A DNA stretch of 5,235 nucleotides from an uncultured Collinsella sp. (lineage in GTDB: Bacteria > Actinomycetota > Coriobacteriia > Coriobacteriales > Coriobacteriaceae): the NCBI GenBank assembly GCA_959596495.1, contig CAUFXK010000102.1, forward strand, positions 1 through 5,235, given 5' to 3'. The position numbers and the translations under genes were made by a program. Under the pieces are notes generated by a model that saw only the letters and a program-made list of their open reading frames with translations, made no database searches and was not told the DNA's origin. Shown in pieces: positions 1 to 5,203 of the stretch. How positions within the stretch are numbered: the first letter of the stretch is position 1; each line of letters starts with the position of its first letter.

Positions 1-41
1 AGCATATCCCTGCATTTTTTAAACGTTATATACGAATACTC

Positions 42-70
42 TTGTTTGGTAAAGTGCAACGTGGTAGGGT
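42..70 (+). promoter_or_regulatory. Candidate promoter of the lysine operon
   Basis: A TTGTTT at 42-47 and a TAGGGT at 65-70 are separated by 17 nt, and a TG at 62-63 gives the second box an extended -10 form. Transcription would then start near 76-78, just ahead of riboswitch stem P1 at 82. The -10 box matches the sigma-70 consensus at only three positions. An alternative -10, AATACT at 35-40 with a weak TGCATT at 11-16, would start near 46. The stretch 1-60 is clearly richer in A/T than the rest of the window. The assignment rests on spacing and position only. Confidence 0.35.
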
Positions 71-79
71 CTTTACCAC
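47..79 (+). other. Two overlapping inverted repeats ahead of the riboswitch
   Basis: TGGTAAAG at 47-54 is perfectly complementary to CTTTACCA at 71-78. GTGGTA at 61-66 is perfectly complementary to TACCAC at 74-79. Both use the 3' block around 74-78, so they cannot form together. If transcription starts upstream of 47 they could form alternative leader hairpins. If the promoter is at 42-70 they are DNA symmetries over the promoter, for example an operator. The sequence does not decide between these. Confidence 0.4.
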
Positions 80-240
80 TTGATAGAGGCGCGGGCACGA
101 TGAGCCGCGGGCGAGTCGGCAGACTTTGACCCTGCGGGGAGGCGAAACCCGCCGAACTGGGCATTTCGGGCACGAACAGCCTGGTGGGCCTGCGGGAAAC
201 ACCCGCAGGACTGTCTGCAGCAATGCGGGAGCGCTATCCG
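80..240 (+). promoter_or_regulatory. Lysine riboswitch (L-box) aptamer
   Basis: The leader carries the hallmarks of the lysine aptamer as seen in the Bacillus subtilis lysC leader. P1 is formed by GATAG at 82-86 with CTATC at 234-238. The conserved GAGG.GC core follows at 87-92. The P2 base pairs GGCG (88-91) with CGCC (150-153), and the conserved GCCGAA lies at 151-156. A P2 sub-hairpin pairs GCAG (119-122) with CTGC (132-135). P4 is an 8-bp stem, 189-196 with 202-209, with an AAACA loop. A GACTGTC segment at 209-215 matches the conserved GGCTGTC. P5 pairs 215-219 with 224-228 around a GCAA tetraloop. The next genes are all lysine-pathway genes, which fits lysine repression of the operon. 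The exact P3 pairing and the P2-P3 loop contact were not resolved by eye. Confidence 0.92.
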
Positions 241-299
241 GACATTGGGTCCACGTTATGCGGATTCGATGCGCAGATGGCGCCGTCTGGATAGCGAGG
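232..299 (+). promoter_or_regulatory. Riboswitch expression platform, probably translational
   Basis: Positions 232-243 (CGCTATCCGGAC) are complementary to 285-296 (GTCTGGATAGCG) over 12 pairs with one G-U. This helix uses the CTATC that also forms aptamer stem P1, so the two exclude each other. When 285-296 is free it can fold back locally: CAGATG at 274-279 pairs with CGTCTG at 284-289 (one wobble), and TTCG at 265-268 pairs with CGAG at 295-298, covering most of the ribosome binding site GAGG at 296-299. The model inferred is that lysine stabilises P1, releases 285-296 and allows the site to be masked, giving an OFF switch. There is no T-tract here, so intrinsic termination is unlikely. 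Hand folding only. Confidence 0.5.
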
Positions 300-312
300 T
301 TTACGGGACATG
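296..312 (+). promoter_or_regulatory. Ribosome binding site and start of the lysA-dapA frame
   Basis: GAGG at 296-299 lies 10 nt before the ATG at 310. It is the only reasonable Shine-Dalgarno match near this start. It is modest in strength and borders the switching helix, as expected for a translationally controlled start. The N-terminal segment that follows aligns with a normal LysA beginning. Confidence 0.6.
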
Positions 313-2619
313 GCATTGACCCCCAACGAGGCATATGCGGCCAAGCAGCCGTTTGTGGACAAGGAGACGCTCGAGCATATCGTCGAGCAGTTCCCCACGC
401 CATTTCATCTATACGACGAGGCGGGTATCCGCCGCAACATGCAAGAGGTGCGCGACGCCTTCGCATGGAACCCGGGCTTTAAGGAATACTTTGCCGTCAA
501 GGCCAATCCCAACCCGGCGCTCATCTCCATTCTCAACGAATACGGCTGCGGCTGCGATTGCTCGAGCTATACCGAGCTCATGATTGCCCGCTCGCTGGGC
601 ATCACGGGACACGACATCATGTTCTCGTCCAACGACACGCCGGCGGCGGACTTTGCCCTTGCAGATAAACTGGGCGCCATCGTCAACTTTGACGACATCA
701 GCCATATCGAGTTCTTTGAGCACGTTGCGGGGCCCATCCCCAAGACGGTTAGCTGCCGCTTTAATCCGGGCGGCCTGTTCCAGCTCTCCAATGGCATCAT
801 GGATAACCCCGGCGACTCCAAATACGGTATGACCACCGAGCAGCTCTTCGAGGCTTTCCGCATGCTCAAGGCCAAGGGCGCCGAGAATTTTGGCATCCAT
901 GCCTTCCTTGCCAGTAACACCGTCACTAACGACTACTATCCCAAGCTCGCACGCATCCTCTTTGAACTTGCCGTGCGCCTGGAGCGTGAAACGGGCGCAC
1001 ATGTCGCCTTTATCAATCTGTCCGGCGGCGTCGGCATCCCCTACCTGCCCGAGCAGCAAGCTAACGATATCCACGCCATCGGCGAGGGCGTACACGCAGC
1101 CTACGACGAGATTCTGGTCCCAGCCGGCATGGGCGATGTGGCGATCTGCACCGAGATGGGTCGTTTTATGATGGGGCCCTACGGCTGCCTGGTCACCAAG
1201 GCCATCCACGAAAAGCAGATCTACAAGGACTATATCGGCGTGGACGCAAGCGCCGTCGACCTCATTCGTCCCGCTATGTATGGCGCCTACCACCACATTA
1301 CGGTGATGGGTCAGCCGGGTGGCGCCGACAAGGCTGCAGCGCCCGTTACGGACACCTACGACATCACGGGCAACTTGTGCGAGAACAACGACAAGTTCGC
1401 CATCGACCGCGAGCTACCGCAGATCGACATGGGTGACGTGCTCGTGGTCCACGATACCGGCGCGCACGGCTACTCCATGGGCTACAACTACAACGGACGC
1501 CTGCGCTCCGCCGAGGTATTGCTGCGCCCCGACGGATCGGCAGATCTCATTCGTCGCGCCGAGCGCCCGGGCGACTACTTTGCCACACTCGACGTGCTGC
1601 CGTGCGGCCGCGAGCTGCTGGCCAAGTCGCGCGCCGAGAGCGCCCGTCGCCGCGCCCAGGACGAACGCCTGGCCGTCGCCGCTCAATGGAACAAACGCAT
1701 CCAGATCGCGGAAGCGAAGGAGAAGAACATGGATATCCGCAACCTCGAGGGCTCAATCGTCGCCCTTGTTACGCCGTTTAAAAAGGACGGCAGCGTCGAC
1801 TTTGACGCACTCGAGCGCCTTATCGATTTCCACCTGCAAAATGGTACCGACGCCATCCTCACCCTGGGCACCACCGGCGAGAGCGCCACGATGACCGACG
1901 ACGAGGACAACTCCGTCGTCGCCGCAGTGGTCAAGCAGGTTGCGGGCCGCGTCCCCGTCATCGCCGGCTCGGGTTCCAACTCCACGCAGACCATGCTTAC
2001 CAAGTCGCTCACCTACCAGGGCTTGGGAGCCGACGGCCTGCTGCTCATCACCCCCTACTACAACAAGTCCAACGAAGAGGGCATCTATCAGCACTTTAAG
2101 ACCGTTGCCGATGCCGTAGATATCCCCTGCATCCTGTACAACATCCCCGGCCGCTGCGGCTGCGGCATCAGCGTGCGCAACGTGGAGCGCCTGGCCGCGC
2201 ACCCCAACATCATGGGCATCAAGGAAGCCTCAGGCAACGTCGCTTACGCAGCCAAGATCGCCCACCTGCTGTCCGATGACTTCCGCATGTACTCGGGCGA
2301 GGACGCACTTACCGTACCGCTCATGAGCCTGGGCGCCTCGGGCACCATCAGCGTGTGGGCAGACGTTCAGCCGCAGCTCGTGCATGACATGTGCCGCGCC
2401 TATTTGGACGGTGACGTGGCGCGTGCCCGCGATATCCAAATTGCCGGCCAGCCGCTCATCAATGCCCTCTTTAGTGAGGTCAACCCCATCCCCGTCAAAG
2501 AGGCGCTCGCTCAGATGGGTATGATCGAGGCAAACTACCGCATGCCGCTGTGCCCCATGGCAAACGACACGCGTACTGCACTTACCGATGCTCTGAAGGG
2601 AGCTGGTCTGCTTGATTAA
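310..2619 (+). CDS. lysA-dapA: Fused diaminopimelate decarboxylase / dihydrodipicolinate synthase
   Basis: One uninterrupted 769-residue frame encodes two cytosolic lysine-pathway enzymes. Residues 1 to about 430 form a fold-type III PLP decarboxylase (LysA, meso-DAP to lysine and CO2). They include the PLP lysine K64 in YFAVKANPNP, the glycine loop LSGGVGIPY (238-246), TEMGR (281-285), IRPAMYGAYH (319-328) and the catalytic-cysteine motif CENND (357-361). Residues 429-473 form a charged Arg/Ala-rich linker, probably helical. Residues 474-769 are a full-length DapA. Several LysA motifs are variant: GIHAFLAS replaces the usual GxHxHIGS, EMGR replaces EPGR, and GAHG (385-388) replaces GAYG. A normal LysA is about 420 residues and ends near the YFATLD at 423-428, so both domains look complete. 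The frame follows a lysine riboswitch and leads the operon. I do not recall a described LysA-DapA fusion; separate translation of DapA from an internal start, or a lost stop codon between two genes, remain possible. Confidence 0.88.
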   Translation: MALTPNEAYAAKQPFVDKETLEHIVEQFPTPFHLYDEAGIRRNMQEVRDAFAWNPGFKEYFAVKANPNPALISILNEYGCGCDCSSYTELMIARSLGITGHDIMFSSNDTPAADFALADKLGAIVNFDDISHIEFFEHVAGPIPKTVSCRFNPGGLFQLSNGIMDNPGDSKYGMTTEQLFEAFRMLKAKGAENFGIHAFLASNTVTNDYYPKLARILFELAVRLERETGAHVAFINLSGGVGIPYLPEQQANDIHAIGEGVHAAYDEILVPAGMGDVAICTEMGRFMMGPYGCLVTKAIHEKQIYKDYIGVDASAVDLIRPAMYGAYHHITVMGQPGGADKAAAPVTDTYDITGNLCENNDKFAIDRELPQIDMGDVLVVHDTGAHGYSMGYNYNGRLRSAEVLLRPDGSADLIRRAERPGDYFATLDVLPCGRELLAKSRAESARRRAQDERLAVAAQWNKRIQIAEAKEKNMDIRNLEGSIVALVTPFKKDGSVDFDALERLIDFHLQNGTDAILTLGTTGESATMTDDEDNSVVAAVVKQVAGRVPVIAGSGSNSTQTMLTKSLTYQGLGADGLLLITPYYNKSNEEGIYQHFKTVADAVDIPCILYNIPGRCGCGISVRNVERLAAHPNIMGIKEASGNVAYAAKIAHLLSDDFRMYSGEDALTVPLMSLGASGTISVWADVQPQLVHDMCRAYLDGDVARARDIQIAGQPLINALFSEVNPIPVKEALAQMGMIEANYRMPLCPMANDTRTALTDALKGAGLLD
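1717..1731 (+). promoter_or_regulatory. Internal Shine-Dalgarno and ATG at the LysA/DapA border
   Basis: AAGGAG at 1717-1722 is followed by a 6-nt gap and an ATG at 1729, in frame with the fused protein (residue 474). This ATG is exactly where an ordinary DapA would begin. It is a closer Shine-Dalgarno match than the one for the fusion itself (GAGG, 10 nt). The site suggests a relic or working start for free DapA. The codons also simply read Glu-Ala-Lys-Glu-Lys-Asn in the linker, so chance is not excluded. Confidence 0.65.
1729..2619 (+). CDS. dapA: 4-hydroxy-tetrahydrodipicolinate synthase (DapA part, possible separate product)
   Basis: Read from the internal ATG this is a 296-residue DapA, close to the 292 of Escherichia coli. 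It condenses pyruvate with aspartate semialdehyde in the first committed step of DAP/lysine synthesis, in the cytosol. In DapA numbering the visible active-site residues are the GTTGES loop (47-52), Y111 in TPYYN, Y137 in LYNIPGR, R142 and the Schiff-base lysine K165 in GIKEASGN. The order and spacing match E. coli with a constant +4 offset up to the active site. Of the residues forming the E. coli lysine-inhibition site, H53, H56 and E84 are replaced here by D57, D60 and T88. By the known correlation this predicts weak or no feedback by lysine. A segment reading SVWADV (208-213) replaces the usual SVTANV. It overlaps dapB by 8 nt. Whether free DapA is made in addition to the fusion cannot be told from sequence. 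Confidence 0.7.
   Translation: MDIRNLEGSIVALVTPFKKDGSVDFDALERLIDFHLQNGTDAILTLGTTGESATMTDDEDNSVVAAVVKQVAGRVPVIAGSGSNSTQTMLTKSLTYQGLGADGLLLITPYYNKSNEEGIYQHFKTVADAVDIPCILYNIPGRCGCGISVRNVERLAAHPNIMGIKEASGNVAYAAKIAHLLSDDFRMYSGEDALTVPLMSLGASGTISVWADVQPQLVHDMCRAYLDGDVARARDIQIAGQPLINALFSEVNPIPVKEALAQMGMIEANYRMPLCPMANDTRTALTDALKGAGLLD
2596..2614 (+). promoter_or_regulatory. dapB ribosome binding site with TTG start
   Basis: AAGGGAG at 2596-2602 lies 9 nt before the TTG at 2612, inside the last codons of dapA. It decides the dapB start: the next ATG (2630) would remove the first beta strand of the nucleotide-binding fold. The arrangement suggests translational coupling to dapA. Confidence 0.75.
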
Positions 2620-3352
2620 GACCGTCATTATGGGAACGGGCCGCATGGGCTCGCTCATCCGCACTACCGCCGAGGGCATTGTCGACGCCGCCGGTCAGCC
2701 CGTTTTCGACATCGTCGCCCAGATCGGTTTTGATCTGTCCGAGCTCGAGAGCGCCCCGGCAGCCGACGTTATCATCGACTTCTCGAACGTCGTGACCTTC
2801 GATGCCGTTGTCGCCTATGTCGAGCGCACGGGCGCCGCGTTGGTCTCGGGCACCACGGGCTACACACCCGATCAGATGGACCGCCTGCGCGAGCTGGGTC
2901 AGAACGCCCGCGTCATGCACTCCGGTAATTACTCCATCGGCATCGCAGCCCTGCGTCATCTGGTAGCACAGGCTACACGCGAGCTGCCCGGCTTTGACTG
3001 CGAGATCGTCGAGACGCACCACAACCAAAAGGTTGATGCCCCCAGCGGCACTGCCAAGCTACTGCTCGATGCCGTCGTCGAAGCTGAACCCGAGGTAGGC
3101 TACCACCCTGTCTATGGCCGCAAGGGCATGTGCGGAGCGCGCGACCCCAAGGAGATCGGCATGCACTCACTGCGAGGTGGCACTGTCGCCGGCGTGCACG
3201 AAGTGAGTTTCTTTGGCCAGGACGAGGAAATCACACTCACGCACCGCGCCACGAGCCGTCAGATCTTCGTCAACGGCGCCTTGGCAGCCGCGCAGAAACT
3301 CGTCACCCGCGAGCACGGCTTCTATACGTTCGACCAGGTCATGTTTGCCTAA
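2612..3352 (+). CDS. dapB: 4-hydroxy-tetrahydrodipicolinate reductase
   Basis: This 246-residue protein reduces the DapA product to tetrahydrodipicolinate with NAD(P)H in the cytosol. The N-terminal Rossmann domain shows MGTGRMG (7-13), IDFS (55-58) and SGTTGYT (79-85). The substrate domain shows NYSIGIAAL (106-114), the catalytic ETHHNQKVDAPSGTAK (134-149) with H136, H137 and K140, and the C-terminal GMHSLRGGTVAGVHEV (183-198) and HRATSR (211-216) blocks. It is a little shorter than the roughly 270 residues of E. coli DapB. The dinucleotide loop reads GTGRMG rather than the more usual GAxGRMG, one residue tighter. The TTG start is favoured because it includes the first strand and has a ribosome binding site. 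It overlaps dapA by 8 nt and is followed by dapH after 39 nt, so all are probably on one transcript under the lysine riboswitch. Confidence 0.95.
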   Translation: MIKTVIMGTGRMGSLIRTTAEGIVDAAGQPVFDIVAQIGFDLSELESAPAADVIIDFSNVVTFDAVVAYVERTGAALVSGTTGYTPDQMDRLRELGQNARVMHSGNYSIGIAALRHLVAQATRELPGFDCEIVETHHNQKVDAPSGTAKLLLDAVVEAEPEVGYHPVYGRKGMCGARDPKEIGMHSLRGGTVAGVHEVSFFGQDEEITLTHRATSRQIFVNGALAAAQKLVTREHGFYTFDQVMFA

Positions 3353-3375
3353 CCAGGTATCAACCGGATCCACCC

Positions 3376-3394
3376 AAAGGAGAGACAGCAAATG
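3376..3394 (+). promoter_or_regulatory. dapH ribosome binding site
   Basis: AAAGGAG at 3376-3382 is 9 nt before the ATG at 3392, the strongest Shine-Dalgarno match in the window. The 39-nt dapB-dapH gap shows no promoter or terminator, so dapH is read as part of the operon with its own efficient translation start. Confidence 0.75.
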
Positions 3395-4111
3395 AGCAAT
3401 GCAGCCGAGATGGATGCACAGGAGATTATCAACTACATCGCCACCGCGCCCAAAAAGACGCCCGTCAAGCTGTACGTGCGCGAGAAGCCGGGCATGAAGG
3501 TTGCCTGGGGCGACGCACATGTCTACGGCGGTCGTCGTGGCAAGACCGTCTTTGGCGACTGGGATGAGCTTAAGGCCATCCTGGACGCCAACGCCGATTC
3601 CATCGACTACTACGATGTGGAGAACGACTGCCGCAACTCCGCCGTGCCCATGCTCGACCTTAAGGGCATCAACGCCCGCATCGAGCCGGGCGCGATCATC
3701 CGCGACCGCGTCGAGATCGGCGACCGTGCCGTCATCATGATGGGTGCCATCATCAACATCGGCTCCGTTATCGGCGAGGGTTCCATGATCGATATGGGCG
3801 CCGTGCTGGGCGGCCGCGCCACCGTGGGCAAGAACTGCCATATCGGCGCCGGCACCGTGCTGGCAGGCGTTGTGGAGCCCGCCAGCGCCACGCCCGTCAT
3901 CATCGAGGACGATGTCATGATCGGCGCAAACGCCGTGGTCCTGGAAGGCGTACGCGTGGGCAAGGGCGCTGTTGTCGCCGCCGGCGCCGTGTGCGTCGAG
4001 GACGTCCCCGCCGGCGCCGTCGTGGCCGGTGTCCCCGCCCGCGTCATCAAGATGCGCGACGCCCAGACCGACAGCAAGACCGGTCTCGAGGAAGGACTAC
4101 GTCAACTTTAA
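3392..4111 (+). CDS. dapH: 2,3,4,5-tetrahydropyridine-2,6-dicarboxylate N-acetyltransferase
   Basis: This 239-residue enzyme acetylates tetrahydrodipicolinate with acetyl-CoA, committing DAP synthesis to the acetylase branch. Residues 1 to about 90 form the small N-terminal DapH domain. Residues about 92-218 form a left-handed parallel beta helix of hexapeptide repeats, visible as isoleucine, valine and glycine recurring every six residues. Sequence blocks typical of Bacillus-type DapH are present: ARIEPGAIIRDRVEIGD (95-111), MMGAIINIG (116-124), MIDMGAVLGGRATVGKN (132-148) and VIIEDDVMIGANAVVLEGV (169-187). Length matches B. subtilis DapH (236). It is sometimes annotated dapD, but the succinylase DapD is a different, longer protein in proteobacteria. 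The acetyl-aminotransferase and deacetylase that should follow are not in this window. It is the last gene of the operon. Confidence 0.95.
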   Translation: MSNAAEMDAQEIINYIATAPKKTPVKLYVREKPGMKVAWGDAHVYGGRRGKTVFGDWDELKAILDANADSIDYYDVENDCRNSAVPMLDLKGINARIEPGAIIRDRVEIGDRAVIMMGAIINIGSVIGEGSMIDMGAVLGGRATVGKNCHIGAGTVLAGVVEPASATPVIIEDDVMIGANAVVLEGVRVGKGAVVAAGAVCVEDVPAGAVVAGVPARVIKMRDAQTDSKTGLEEGLRQL

Positions 4112-4128
4112 TAGTTACGCGGTTATGA

Positions 4129-4166
4129 CGAAAAGGCCGAAGTCCCAAAGGGCTTCGGCCTTTTCG
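4129..4166. terminator. Bidirectional intrinsic terminator between dapH and the nucleoid gene
   Basis: CGAAAAGGCCGAAG at 4129-4142 is perfectly complementary to CTTCGGCCTTTTCG at 4153-4166, a 14-bp stem. The loop adds CCC (4144-4146) pairing with GGG (4150-4152) around AAA, beyond a single bulged T. The A-run in the 5' arm and T-run in the 3' arm are symmetric, so the hairpin can stop transcription from both sides. It lies 17 nt after the dapH stop and 23 nt after the end of the convergent minus-strand gene. The T-tract is short and partly inside the stem. Confidence 0.85.
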
Positions 4167-4189
4167 TTACGGTCAATCCGCTCGATCCC

Positions 4190-5203
4190 TTATCGATTCT
4201 CAATTGACCCGATATTCTTGAGCTCGATGGAGATGAGGCCGTTGGGTTCGTTGACGAACTCGATGTACTCGGAGTTCGAGCCCATCTCGGCCGGAAAACT
4301 GATCTCGATGCCCGTATCGGTACGAATCTTGTGGTTGCGCACTGCCGCACGCTCGACCTGCTTGCGCTCCACGGGAACGCGCTCGGGAACCTTCTCCTCG
4401 GTCAGTGCCGCGCGTACACTTTCCTTGATAACCGGCTCATCCTCAAAGACCTCGTCGACGATATCCCAAGGCGGCAATTCCTCGTCATCCTCGACCTTTT
4501 CAGCCACGGCAGCCTTGACCTTAGCAAGCGCCACAGCAGTGTTGGCGCCGTGTTCCTCGGCGACTTCCTCGACCACGCGCGTCACGGTGTCGATGACCTC
4601 CTTGCCCGACACGCCCGTATCGCACTGCAGCAGACCGTCGGGAATGAGCATACGGTCTTCGCCGGCAATCTTGCGCTTCTTGTCCACATAGCCGATCTCC
4701 ATGGTGCTCGCGCGCACGATGGCATAGCTTGGCACCTTTTGCGAGGGGTTTGGCAGAATAGCGTAGTGGCGCGCGATGTCGTTGCGCACCTCCCCCTCCT
4801 CGCGGCCCACCTCGTGCATAAAAGCCTGCTTGGAGCCCAGCAGCATCACGGCAAACCAGCGGGCATCCTCGTCGTCGTCAAAGTCGGCCACGAGCACATC
4901 GGTGGACTCGGCTTTTTCGGCCTTGGTAAGCTCGGAGGAAATGAACTCCGCAATCTGCTGCGACAGGTCTACGAACTCGCGCTCGCCAAAGAAATAGCCC
5001 TTGAGCTCGCCGCCAAACGCAGAGTTCTCGGCAAACGTGGCGCGCTTATTGTCGGCCGAGGTTCGTGCGCGGCGCAGATGCGTGGTCACAAAGTTGCGCA
5101 CGGTACGGCTCTCGATATCGAGCTCGCGCTGGCTCATGACGTTGACGGCAGAGTCAAAGTCCAGGATATGCAGAATCGCGTGATTGATTTTCATATACGG
5201 CAT
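4190..5203 (-). CDS. 37-kDa nucleoid-associated protein (NdpA/YejK family)
   Basis: This 337-residue soluble protein matches the NA37 nucleoid-associated family (E. coli YejK, about 335 residues), whose members bind DNA and associate with the nucleoid; the exact role is poorly known. Recognisable parts are the conserved start MKINHAILHILDF (4-16), the helical VRNFVTTHLRR (35-45), the FFGEREFVDLSQQIAEF stretch (71-87), a core strand-rich part with VLVADFDDDEDARWFAVMLL (103-122), and a C-terminal GIEISFPAE (298-306). Residues about 236-290 are rich in Glu, Asp, Lys and Pro and probably form a flexible charged segment. There is no signal peptide or membrane segment. Two starts are possible: ATG at 5203 or ATG at 5194 (residue 4). 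The second has ACGGA about 9 nt upstream and begins at the family's usual N-terminus, so it may be the true start. It converges on the lysine operon and shares the terminator. No functional link to lysine synthesis is evident. Confidence 0.85.
   Translation of the reverse strand: MPYMKINHAILHILDFDSAVNVMSQRELDIESRTVRNFVTTHLRRARTSADNKRATFAENSAFGGELKGYFFGEREFVDLSQQIAEFISSELTKAEKAESTDVLVADFDDDEDARWFAVMLLGSKQAFMHEVGREEGEVRNDIARHYAILPNPSQKVPSYAIVRASTMEIGYVDKKRKIAGEDRMLIPDGLLQCDTGVSGKEVIDTVTRVVEEVAEEHGANTAVALAKVKAAVAEKVEDDEELPPWDIVDEVFEDEPVIKESVRAALTEEKVPERVPVERKQVERAAVRNHKIRTDTGIEISFPAEMGSNSEYIEFVNEPNGLISIELKNIGSIENR

Noticed and set aside
240..309. Intrinsic terminator as the riboswitch output
   Set aside because: No stem followed by a T-run is present between the aptamer and the ATG, so a translational (or Rho-dependent) mechanism is more likely.
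126..482. 118-codon plus-strand frame across the leader into lysA
   Set aside because: It lies over the lysine aptamer and then overlaps LysA in another frame; the RNA structure explains the sequence and the peptide resembles nothing.
409..1296. 295-codon open frame on the minus strand opposite lysA
   Set aside because: It mirrors the codon structure of the real LysA gene on the other strand, has no recognisable family motifs and no ribosome binding site of note. Long antisense frames are common in GC-rich genes.
1600..1740. Frameshift or sequencing indel creating the fusion
   Set aside because: Both domains and the linker are in the same frame, and no motif is broken at the join. A substitution that removed a stop remains possible but an indel is not needed.
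3979..4020. Direct repeat of a CGCCGGCGCCGT block about 30 bp apart in dapH
   Set aside because: It is the expected result of Ala-Gly-Ala-Val repeats in the hexapeptide beta helix with GC-rich codons, not a mobile or regulatory repeat.
3972..4691. 239-codon plus-strand frame from the end of dapH through the terminator
   Set aside because: It crosses the terminator hairpin and runs antisense to the NA37 gene; its Ser/Thr/Arg-rich composition is typical of a shadow frame.
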